DNA of 64,000 bases from Rhynchonema sp. JSB1_4 (Eukaryota > Nematoda > Chromadorea > Monhysterida > Xyalidae). Below are positions 51,472 through 61,554 of this stretch, one piece after another. The notes below the pieces were generated by a model, which was not told the origin of the DNA, did no database searches, and saw nothing but the letters and a program-made list of their open reading frames with translations. Location of the stretch: contig JASAMV010002290.1 in the NCBI GenBank assembly GCA_030248065.1, positions 27,080 to 91,079 on the forward strand. The letters are read 5' to 3'. A program made the position numbers and the translations under genes. How positions within the stretch are numbered: the stretch's first letter is position 1; every line of letters starts with the position of its first letter.

Positions 51472-52076
51472 TGTCGTCAAATCGCTTCGTCAGATCACAT
51501 ATTATTGCACGCGCTCATTCGGGGCTCGATTATTACTGCTTGATTTGACGAAAAGATTTGACGCCATGATTTGACGACAGAACTATTAGCCGTCGCACCA
51601 CTACAACATGCCTATGTACATTATGTAGCTGTACATCCAGGAAGTTCATCATAAACATAAATGACATCGTCACATGAAGATGTACCCAGCAGTTATACGG
51701 TATGGAAGAACGCAACGGGAACTTGTATCCAATTGTGCCGCAAATGGTATGGACCCGGTGACAGTCTACAAATAATCGCGTTGAAACAATTACGTATTCC
51801 AAACAAAAGCACACAGTATGGACAAGTACTGAGATTGCAAAGCTAACATCTTGTATGAAGGTTCAAGTCTGTACAAGTTTGTCAGTTCGACAGTCTACTC
51901 TCACACTGTAGGGACCTTTATGATCGAGACTCCGAAAATTTCTGTCGGCAAACAAGCAATGTTGACCATTACAAGTAAAATCGTCAAATCAAGCAATAAC
52001 GCATGAGCCTCAAATGAGCGCGAGAAGTAACACATATGATTTGATGAAAAGATGTGACACGGCGTGATTTGACGAT
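51472..52076. repeat. 605-bp element with ~80-100-bp inverted ends
   Basis: Both ends are TCGTCAAATC / GATTTGACGA. The terminal ~80-105 bases at 51472-51579 and 51968-52076 are inverted relatives sharing CGCGCTCATT, GGGCTC/AGGCTC and TTGCTTGATTTGACGA. Between them is ~390 bp without a gene. Confidence 0.6.
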
Positions 52077-52113
52077 ATTACTACAAGCTCACAAGTTCAC
52101 AAAGAGCCTCAAT

Positions 52114-53369
52114 CTACAGCACGTATTCATGTGCGAACCACGACATGATCACTGTTACACAGCAGCCAATCATCAAAGCAACAACATTCAATCGATACGT
52201 GATGGATTGATTGCAGTATTGTCCATCGCTGCAACAACACAGATCACCCGTACAGCTGCCGGCCCCACCGAATGCGTCGCACAACGAACGGGTGCCGCAG
52301 CCACGCGTCACAACGCCGTCTTGGTTCGTGATCTGCAACGAATGGGGTTACTGTGGGTTACTGTTTTAGTTTTGAATATCAGCTTTTTGACATTCGCACG
52401 TTGCTCGTTCTGGCGTGAAGTAAAGTCACGCACCGGCAAATGCGCTGTAAGTGTATGATTTTAGTTCAGTACCGACGAAATGAAATCTGGGCTTTTAGTT
52501 AATAACCGGGGCTCAACACAGTATCATTCCTGTAAAATTATGTTCCCAAAAGACGCATGCGCTTGTTCCAATTCCAACACGTGCCACCGTCTAGGTACAT
52601 TGTGGTGGAATTAGCCAATTCGCAGCCCACGGGTTTCTGTCACGCCACTTATCTGATGTCAGTATATTTTGAAAGAATTGCGCAGTTTCCGACTAACCAA
52701 CTCTTGGGTAGTTCCCGGAGCAGGCCGAAGTGCGGCCCAGTAATGTTTCACAGCCTACCTTCACACATCCATAGTTCAATCCCTGCAGAATGGTCATATC
52801 GGCACAGGTTATTTGCAGTTTATTGCAGAACGTGGTCATCATATCGGATATCGCCGAATAGGATTGACAATCGATCTGATAATCCGACGAGAGTTTGTCG
52901 GAATCACAGTTGGTGCACTGGTAGCATTGGATGGCTGATGTTTCACGCGGCGCTGTGCACAACTGAAAAGCCAATAATGAAGATCGAACACCTGGATCGA
53001 AACGAATAACGAAGCATTCACGTGAGGTGACCACGGAAAGATCACCACCAGATTTGGTGATGGGTCCTAATGAACCTTGTTGTTTACATGATCACTCTGC
53101 AAGTGAAGCAACAGTCAGCCCTGTGTTGCCGTGACACGATTTGCGACAACCCAGTGACATCACTGTTGGCTAGCTGTTTCCTGTAGTATTTTGCACCGGG
53201 TCAGCAATGCACTCACATAAACCACCGTGTCACGAATACCGGCTGATGTTTCACATGAATAGAACTTGTGCACACTCACCAGAAAAATCACAGAACTAAA
53301 AAATGCCAGTGGCGTTGAGATGTTACGCCGCATGTCGGTGTGTGCTTGGAATGTGCGTTTTGAGGACAA
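52114..53369 (-). CDS. Ly6/three-finger GPI-anchored protein
   Basis: The exons are 53369-53280, 52962-52759 and 52332-52114, all phase 0, giving 170 residues. A second in-frame ATG at 53333 (MRRNISTPL) gives a better signal peptide (LAFFSSVIFLLCTAP) and may be the true start. The mature domain begins IQCYQCTNC, has about ten further cysteines and ends GDLCCCSDGQYCN, the classical Ly6 CC...CN ending. A hydrophobic tail (LNVVALMIGCCVTVIMSWF) fits GPI attachment at the cell surface. Insect relatives (the quiver/sleepless and boudin groups) modulate channels or septate junctions. Which group this belongs to is not clear. Exon 2 contains TGAAACATCA in coding sequence (RETSA). Confidence 0.8.
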
Positions 53370-54200
53370 TTTTTGATTTTTTCTCGTTGGCTCTTCAAAA
53401 GTAAATAGGTATGGTTTTGATAACAGAGGAGGAAGGACAAGACGTGTGACAGCAAAATGGCGTTCATGCGCTTATCATTCCAAAACCAAACTGTCACGCC
53501 TCCAGCGTAAACACCACATAAAGTGATATGGCTTGTGTGCTTTGTCATTGTGCATGTAAATATATGTATCTATTTTGATGTTGAGTGTGCTGAAGATGAC
53601 CAATAAAATTTTACAGTCCGTTACTTTTGATATTGAGCCGTTTCCGGTGAGGATCTAGTGAAATTATTGCTGCGTAGCTGTAGTATGGATGTTTCACCGA
53701 CAATCTGCCCAAACTATAGAGCTTTGTTACGCAACCTGGAACGAAGTGTCATCAAAATATGCTTGTGTCACGTACCTTTTTCACCTCAGTAACTGATTTT
53801 TCAAGGCGGTAGTACAGGGACCAATGTTGTATGAATTACGTACGGCAGCTGACACTTCCTTGAAAATCAGGTTCCACCTGGACATGCTTATGCGAAAAGA
53901 ACAACGAGTCGCCGCGCCGTTGTGGAATACAATGTCGTGATATAAACATGCAGTTTGGTTTCAGTCGTGCGGTGTTTGGTTTGCAATCAGGTTGCAACGT
54001 TTCACCCATCACAATGCATTGGTCATTCAGCTGCAGAACTGAACACACTGTTTTCATTATTTTTTGCTGAATTGACTGAATTTCCACCAATTGCACAATC
54101 ACAATTTGGTTGCAAATGCGTAATTCAATGCCGCTGAATTTGACAAAACACAGAAAACCCGTGAAAATTTCTGTGATCGCTTTTTGTTTTGCTTTTCAGG
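53370..54200. other. Intergenic region between divergent Ly6 and CHY genes
   Basis: The two genes are transcribed away from each other here, so both promoters should lie in this 0.8 kb. A CAG acceptor at 54196-54199, immediately before the CHY gene ATG, suggests a 5'-UTR intron. No other gene is seen. Confidence 0.5.
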
Positions 54201-57200
54201 ATGGCTGAATTTGTGCAAGCTGTCGCCTCGGAGACGGCGTCTGCAAAAACGAACAACGGTGACGTCATTATTGCCGATGCCAAGATCGACGGTTCTGATC
54301 ACCAACAGAAAAGTGCACTCTCTTCTGGAGCTCCCGGCATCAAATCTAAGAAGATTAAGAACAATGGCAACAACAAAGCCACCTCCGGCAGCTATGATGA
54401 GGCAAAACGACCGACCTCAAATTATCGCACCAAACCGTGCGTGTTTTTCGCACGAGGCTGGTGTTATTATGGCAAATCTTGTCGATTTCGTCACGATACA
54501 CATTTCGAAGGGCGCGATTCCGAATACAGACCACCGCCTCGCAGGCAGAATAGAACAAAGACCGCGACGAAACGGGACGCCATACCGCCAAAACACGCTG
54601 AAACCGAACCAACGGCCGTAGATGGACGGGAGAACAGCGCTGACGGAAAGTTATCCGACACGAAAACTACGAGCTCGTCAGAACAAAATGGCGAATCGAA
54701 AATTGCAAAATCTGGGCCATTTTACCGACCAATTTTACCACGTGGTCGACCCAAAATCGATGGACACGTGAAAGCTGTGGATTTGGGCTCCACGGAACAG
54801 GCATATGTGCGCGACCAGGCGATCAAATTCCTGAAGACACGTTTTCCAAAGGACATGACTGTTTATGGTGATTCCGAAGAAACATTCGTCGTGCAATTCT
54901 CGTCAACCGATCCTGATTGGGTATGAAGTGTTTTTGTGCATTTCTTTTTCTTTCTTCTAGGTAGGTGTGTGAAACATCACTCATCACAATTTCAGCCTTT
55001 CGACATTCGTGCCGTCTCAATTGAGCTGCACATTCCACTGGGCTACCCGATTGAATGCATTCACGTGTCGGTACCCGGGCCCGGTTCACTGCCTGCAACC
55101 GTGCGCAGTCATATTGCTTGCGCCGTTGCTGATTGGATAAAGGTGGACTTTGGCGTTTTTGATTTTAAAAAGTTTGTTTGGTCAATTATGGTGATCATAT
55201 GATTTTTTGGGTGTTTGGGTGTATCAGTGAAATTGTTTGCCGGGAAATCAATCTCGTACTTAGTATAGTCGTACCAGCGCATCTCAAGATTCAAAGTCAT
55301 GGAACTGAAACAGTCAGGTGCGATCCACCAAGTTTGATGCCCCTTGTATGGAGAAAAGTCACCAATTATTTCAATGTTAAGTGATAAAAATTCGAAAAAT
55401 TTTATGAAAATTCCAGAACCAAAACACCACCGCTCAGCACACTGACAGTTTCGCTTGTGTGCTTCGACTAATGTTTCGCTGGCTCGATCGTCAATTGGTG
55501 CAATTATTCATCGAGGGACTAAGGAGGGTGCGATTGGTGGTTGAGGCGGAGGAGCAGGGCATTACACTGGTGTGGCCGACATCGAAGCAGGAGTGTGTGA
55601 AGAATGAAATCGAAGAGAAAAGTGTCGATGATGCAGGTGCGGGTTCTCTTGGTTGGTGTTTAAAAAAATCTGGCGCGATCCTGTCCCAACTTGCTCGCGT
55701 CATTTCGAGAAATGTTGTGGCTACTATGGCTGAGAACAACTTTTACGCTGGTCAACGCAAATAGTTACGTGACCGTGACCATGGTAGGATCGGACAGGAC
55801 AGATCATCATCAACCCAAGTTTGATACCGAGCCAGCACTTTGTCCACTGGTCAATGTATGGTGGTTGTGTAAGCAATGTACTCACTCGTCGCCCTTCGCC
55901 CACACTGATGATGACCTGGTGCACCATCCGGTTGGGAAAGTTGTCCATAACACCAAATCCTAGTTTACCAGTTAATATCTGCAAATTCAGATTCCGACCA
56001 ACAATATGAGTCGAGCTCAGAGGATGACGCCGCAGCTGCACAACCTGGTGACCAATGCGAAAGCGAACCAAAAATCGTGGTAGACGAGCTGTCGGCCAGT
56101 GTGTCTGCAATCGGTTTGCGTTCCGATAAAAATAAGGAAAAGGATAACTATCGCGTTCGGGTGACATCGTGGAAATTGGGCGAACAGATTGGTGAGATCA
56201 CAGTTTCGTTTTTTTCACATTTTTTAAGTGCACCCAAAAATCTGAACTGAAAAAAGAGCAACCCTGGTTTGATGAAAATGTGCACAATTTTGAGTCCAAT
56301 TTTCAGCGACAATCTCAGTGAAACATTTGTGCCTTTGGCTATCTTGTGCGCGATGCAAGGAACGCATTGAATACACTTGGACCGGTGCGGCTAATGTTGC
56401 AAGCGTGGCGTGTGCGAAGTGCCACACCATTCTGCAGGTTGATATCATATTGTGTATTTGTTTGTTGCATGATTCTCATGCATTTTCAACAGGATTGAAT
56501 TGAAACATCACAACAACACAGGTTACCGTTCACCCCATTCTATTGCACCAATTCAACACGCACATCGCTGGCTTGCGATTGATTGATTGCACACCGTGTG
56601 ATGTAGTGCTGCTCAATTGTGAATTGGTGATCACCTGTCTGGGATGCAGTCGACCGTCAACCATAAAGGTTTGAGTTGATTTTGATTGGTCAGACATTGT
56701 TATTGGGGATCGTCCGATAACTTTGTTGTTTGTGAACAACTTTTACGCTGCGGTTGAAGTTCATGCCGCCATATTACCAAAATGTGGCAATAATCGGTGA
56801 TTCAGAAATAGCGACATGAACCAGTGCGAATGCGATCACCAAGTTTCACATATGTCTTACTCAATATGACACGGCACATCTAATTTTTGGGAAAACTACT
56901 TTCACAGCAGAAACAAAAGTCTTTTTATACTTTCTCCAAACTATTGCTTCAAAATTCAACACCCTTTTGTTAGGCGCTCAACTACGGCATGGAGCACAAG
57001 ACCTGGTGTCAACAATGCCACGCCAAACTCGAGTTTGCGATCAATACGATTCGATTCGATTGTTTGGAAACGTCAGTGGATCAAACTGCATCATCTAGTT
57101 CGGCAGTCGGTGGACCGAAAATCATTGCCAGTCGGAAAGAGAAGCCGAAAATCGATGCCCGCATCAAACAAGGAGAACCGTTGCCTGATCAGGGCACATG

Positions 57201-58335
57201 CAAACACTACAAGAAGAGTTTTCGGTGGTTCAGGTGCGGGAGACACATTTGTTGATCTGTTTTATTTTACCACCGATTTCACAATAAACACCAACTCTTA
57301 TCTGCTTTTAGATTTCCGTGTTGTGGCAAAGTGTACTCGTGCGATTTGTGCCACGAAGAGAACGAAGCGCACGAAATGAAATTCGCCAACAGAATGGTCT
57401 GCGGCTTTTGTGCCCACGAACAGGTTACTGTAATGTGACCAGGGTTGGGCAAAAAACGTTTTTTTCTCAAAAATCGTTTTTTTTAAAAAAAACGTTTTTT
57501 TTAAAAAAAAACGTTTTTTTTAAAACGCCCAGATGACCAAAATAAGCCCTCAAAAAATTGGAAAACGCTCATGTTTTGAAGAAAACGTGGTTAAATGAAG
57601 TAATTCTATGTGTTCTGAGGCAAAATAAACGGGTTTCAACCCTTTTCTAGCGAGTTGTTAAGGTCCCATATCAGACCCGCATCATGGGACCAACTTTGGC
57701 CGGGGTCATCACTGAAAGTCAAACTCCGCATATCGACGTATCTCGACAAAGTAAAAATTGGTCGAAAATTTTTTGAAAAAATGGGACAAAAAATTGATTT
57801 TCCTTGATAATCAGGGTACTTTCCCTGAAAAATCAGGGAAAATCAAGGAAATTCAGGGTTTAAAAAAAACGAAAAACGACCCAGGCGTTTTTTTTTTAAA
57901 AAACCTCGTTTTTTTAAGAAAAAACGCCGTCGTTTTTTTTTGCCCAACCCTGAATGTGACTATTACAATAAGAATAATACAAATACAAAATTTACAGTCT
58001 ACCAACTCTCAATTTGACAAGTTGATGTTTCAATATCTGCCCTGCTGCAGCCCTACCAAGCCAAACGTCCGTGTGACGCGTGCGGCTCGAGCGTGACCAA
58101 GGCGAGAAGCAGACATTGGGAAGGCGGGAAAGGATGTCGCGATAAAATTACCATGTCGAGGTTTGAAGCAATATTTCCTCAATTTTCTATGTGAATTAAG
58201 ACGATGTAAATAATGCCTGTTTGTTTTTGCAGAAATGACAATGCCAAGCATAGGTCTTCCATGAACAAAACTGTGTCCAAAGCGAAACAGAAACTACGGA
58301 AACAGAAAGGAGGAAAGCAGACGGAAAACGATTAG
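54201..58335 (+). CDS. CCCH, RWD-like and CHY zinc-finger protein
   Basis: Ten exons in consistent phase give 716 residues: 54201-54920, 54996-55142, 55417-55636, 55991-56191, 56307-56437, 56522-56668, 56974-57233, 57312-57423, 58051-58160, 58233-58335. Near residue 80 is one CCCH finger (C-x7-C-x5-C-x3-H: CVFFARGWCYYGKSCRFRH), usual for RNA binding. Residues ~230-340 resemble an RWD fold (FDIRAVSIELHIPLGYP…). Four to five CxxC knuckles follow (CARCKERIEY, CAKCHTIL, CLGCSR, CQQCHAKLEF). Then a CHY-type finger (CKHYKKSFRWFRFPCCGKVY, CDLCHEENEAH, VCGFCAHEQ) and the basic tail HWEGGKGCRDK. This matches a conserved but poorly characterised metazoan CHY family. Intron 8 carries a hAT-type MITE. 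Poly(A) signals are at 58533 and 58574. Confidence 0.85.
57440..57952. mobile_element. hAT-type MITE, 513 bp, in CHY gene intron 8
   Basis: The ends are CAGGGTTGGGCAAAAAACG and its complement (…TTTTTTTTGCCCAACCCTG). A perfect target duplication AATGTGAC lies at 57432-57439 and 57953-57960. The ends have repeated CGTTTTTTTTAAAAAAAA blocks. There is no coding capacity. Confidence 0.92.
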
Positions 58336-58610
58336 TTTCACTTATACTCACTCGAATAATTTGCACTGTGATGCTGTTGTTTCAATCATTACAGCAACTA
58401 ATGGTGTTTGTATAATTTATGTGCCTTTATTTGTACACTGCATGTATGAAAATGAAATTATGAGAAAAACGTTTGCACCAAGTTAACGTTGTGACCCGAT
58501 TAGTATCAGAGAAGATTGCATAACCAAACTGAAATAAAACACCTAGTTTCCGCACATACACAAACACGAGCACAATAAAATAATCCTGAGATCATGATAT
58601 GATAGTATTT

Positions 58611-61554
58611 CTAATTCATCCGAAGTTTCACCAAGAAGGGTGCTTTGTAGCTGCCAATGTAAGCAAATGGTCCGAGTTCGACAATATGTGCCGCAGATGG
58701 TGTGACCTCACCTGTTGGGTCATGAAAGCTTCGCACTATTCTGCCGCGCATGTCAAGTTCGACAACCAGACCATATCTGGTGAATTTGAATACTGCACCG
58801 AGGAATTGCAGCAGTTGGTCGTCGGAGAAAGTCTAAAATGAGGTGATCTGAGTGATTTCATGTTTTCAGAGGTTTGCGAGACATCAGCCAGTCGAGTGAG
58901 CTCTGACTGATCAGTAGTTCGAGACTTGTTGGAGTGGATCAGATTACGAACAAGTTTTCTTGGCTGTATTGAAAAATTTCGAACATTTGAACCGGTATCA
59001 AACTTTCGTTATCGTCCGTTCTTGCTTCAGACTTGTGACTTTGTAGAACGTATACTGTACGTCGATATTGACGGATCACATGTATCTCGAACAGTGCAGC
59101 ACTTACTGCGGTCGGGGAACATCTACTGTATTGCGCTGGTAAACCTCAAAACGCGCTCAGTTCCAAACAAATGTAACCGGGCTCATCACCAAGTTTGGCA
59201 CCGAGCCTGGATCAATGATTCGCAGAAACAGCAAACCTTGAAGATGAGCTCCCTGATCCAAGGTCGTGGTCCAATGAAGTCATGCATCGAGAACCGATCA
59301 CGCTGTCGCATCGTGGCAAACGGCACCCAGATATTGCCATTATGCCCAATTCGAATGTTGTCGGGTGCACCGGGCAAATTGTCAGCGAAAATCTGCTTTT
59401 CACCAGCTCGATCGCCCGACAGTTGGATTCTGGATATGTGGACTGTGAAACATCACTGAGCAAGATTCTGATGGCCTAGTTTTTGTTTCAAAACTTTCTT
59501 GTTTTTTGTTTCTTGTAAATACGAAATCACTCAACCAAAAGTAATGCGCAAAGCTGTTGAACAAAGTGCGGACAAAGTAGCGGAGGACGAAAACATCAGT
59601 CGACTGCATGGGCCGCTATCTTGGACTTGGTGCCAAGAAGCACCCTTTTTGAAAACCGGCTGTTTTGGGCCTCCGCAGTATGATTTGTCCGCAGCACGTC
59701 AACATCTTATTGCAAACACAATTTCACATGCCTGAATATGCGCGCCATTCCGCATTCTGCGACGAGAATACTGCCGTCCTTCAAGGCTATGATGCCGTTC
59801 GGGAAGTAGAGTTGATCGATCAAAACGGTGAACTTTTTCGTTTGTAGATTGTATTGAATAACGCTGAAAGCGTTGAACCGATTGTTTGTGTCATCTAACT
59901 TGAAAATTCTGATAATTCGTCGATAAAAGTTGATCGACTAATCTGTATATCTGTCTGGTCTTGTCATCGAAAAAAAATTGGCGGCTCTAAGCCGTTGGTG
60001 GTGCACCAGATCATCGTCAATGTATGTACGAATGCGCAAACACTACTTGAAACATCACCAAGCTGCTAACTCACCGTCCGTCTGGTTGTGCACTGAGAAA
60101 AACGGATGGGAAATTGTTGCGAAAATATCGTGACGAGGAATCAGTGATCACAACGTTATCGTCGTCGAGAAAATCCAGATCGTTCAGAAATCGCATCGAT
60201 CGACCTTGGACAGTCAGGTTGCCGCCAAAATGAAGGCGGAATGCACCTGTGCACCATGGGAACTGGTTGGTTGTCTATGCCTGTCACTGCCTGATTCAAA
60301 ACAATCACCCGACCAAAGCGGGTCCGATCCGACATGCTCAGACCGATGCGGTCCAACCTTGAGCCAGGTCCAATTCATAGAATCCGTTGTACGGATCCAG
60401 CACAAACAATGTTCGGTCGTCGTTTCGCAGTGTGACGCCCAGCGGTCGGCCGCAGGTGGGTTCGTTTGTGGGAGTGCCTGAGAGAGGAAGGGCACCGTTG
60501 TGAGAATTAGCGAATCCGCGGTGCACCAAGCACTGATGATGACCGGGTGCACCATCCATCTGTGAGAAGGTCAACATATGGTTGTTTACCGGTGAGTTTA
60601 CTCGTTTCGACATGACTTTTCGAAGTGAACCGTGGTGCGCGCACCAGGTCGACTTCGATGCAAAACGTACCGTAATCTCTACAAATGGACCTTGTTTGAA
60701 GTGGAGGATGAACCCACCACAAATCACGTCCTTGGGCACTTTACTGAACTGCCATTGTCTCGTGATTTTGTCATCGGCGATCTCCACTATCCGTCCGTCA
60801 GCCAGGCCCGTGTAGAGTTTACCTGAATTGACAAGGAGAGAACTAGCTCGTGGCTGCTGCAAATAATTTTTTTAAGACACAAAAAATTAGTCACCCACCG
60901 TCTTTCGAAACCGCCAACGACTCCGGTCCAGCTATCTGACCCTCCAGAACGCGTTTTCCGGCGGCCAAATAATTGTTGGTCGCAAGCGGGCCATCGAACG
61001 CCGGTGGATCGGGTAAACTGCAAATGTTTTTTTGTTGAAATTGTAAACAAATTAACATGAAACTTGCCATGTTAAGGAAAAACAAGCGACAACAGTACGG
61101 CACAAAGATTAATCGTGCACACCAGTGTGTGTACCCCTTTCCGTGAAAGGTGCTGTGTCTCAAAATCTGACCTGTACGGATAGACAGTGACGGGCGAGGG
61201 CACAAACACGACCATGAACGCGATGAACCCTATCAACATTGTGACCAGCGTAAACGTTGCGAGGCAGCACCACAGGAATGCGTTGCATCTGGAGAAATAT
61301 ATAAATATGGTGAGGCTGATGAAGCTGACAACAACTCGAAAACAAAAAAACACAAAATAAGTAAAAAAAGATAAAATGATAACAAACATGAATGCAGAGC
61401 AAGTCGACCCTTGTTGGTCATCGGCGGGGTCGTGTTTCTGGCTGAGTCTGGCCGATCGTCGTGCAGGCTTCTTCTTGCTGGCTGAGGTTTCAGGACCCGA
61501 AGAATCCGCCTCCGACCCGCCACCTCCCACTTTGCGCTGTCTCGGTGTCGGCAT
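58611..61554 (-). CDS. APMAP: APMAP homologue (strictosidine-synthase-like, single-pass membrane protein)
   Basis: Nine exons: 61554-61409, 61288-61172, 61017-60899, 60822-60718, 60477-60358, 60204-60075, 59863-59732, 59429-59237, 58832-58611. The sum is 427 residues, against about 416 in human APMAP. A charged N-terminus precedes one membrane segment in exon 2 (FLWCCLATFTLVTMLIGFIA). The six-bladed propeller follows: GPESLAVSKDGKLYTGLADG, CGRPLGVTL, FLNDLDFLDDDNVVITDSSS, YFPNGIIALKDGSILVAECG, LPGAPDNIRIGHNGNIWV, and the C-terminal RSFHDPTGE and YIGSYKAPFLVKL. Family members are ER/plasma-membrane proteins with esterase-like folds. Intron 7 appears to be GC-AG (CAG|GCATGT), because only that choice keeps frame and the family sequence. 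It is convergent with the CHY gene, 275 bp apart, so the 3' UTRs probably overlap. Confidence 0.9.

Larger units (their letters stand above)
43332..52113. other. Gene-poor region upstream of disco
   Basis: No gene is established across ~8.8 kb. Microsatellites include CTG/CAG at 43840-43862, TG at 46784-46797, CAA at 48325-48350, TG at 51077-51091 and CA at 51310-51332. Several open frames exceed 150 codons (45047-45505 -, 46541-47095 -, 49476-50138 -), but none shows a recognisable domain or consistent splice sites. A possible alternative first exon lies at 47636-47724, and a 605-bp inverted-repeat element at 51472-52076. This is a plausible cis-regulatory landscape for a developmental factor, by inference only. 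Confidence 0.5.
8831..60057. repeat. TGATGTTTCA / TGAAACATCA intronic motif family
   Basis: Exact 10-mers start at 8831 (exon 1), 11313, 12154, 13184, 13372 and 14385 in RhoGEF A. Partners in B start at 24708, 21389, 20553, 19524, 19335 and 17952, with an extra one at 18976. Two are in a fold-back element (28224, 28586). The disco gene has them at 37601 (exon), 37834 (acceptor), 38349 and 42316. The Ly6 gene has 52936 (exon) and 53244. The CHY gene has 54970, 56501 and 58023. The APMAP gene has 59446 and 60048. Both orientations occur. Most lie within 40 bases of a splice site. At 37834 the motif is itself the acceptor (TGAAACATCAG) and at 14385 it runs into the acceptor CACAG. None lies in 1-8830, 43332-52113 or beyond 60057. 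Confidence 0.85.
11205..60553. repeat. GATGACCTGGTGCACC intronic module family
   Basis: A second shared block, consensus CACTGAYGATGA followed by CCTGGTGCACC, occurs near 12381, 12894 and 13606 (RhoGEF A introns 5, 6, 8), 11205 and 21482 (intron 3 in A and B), 17199 (B intron 12), 24485 (B intron 1), 55903 (CHY intron 3), and 59997 and 60531 (APMAP introns). Several copies continue with a CCGTCTGTG-like tail. A third module, ACCAAGTTTGRYACCGAGCC, occurs near 55811 and 59187. Shorter forms are near 14321, 55325 and 56836. All lie in introns except a short match near 46947. Confidence 0.7.

Noticed and set aside
53160..53260. A small extra Ly6 exon beginning after TGAAACATCAG at 53243
   Set aside because: It would break the frame between the signal peptide exon and the IQCYQC exon. 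The direct join is in phase.
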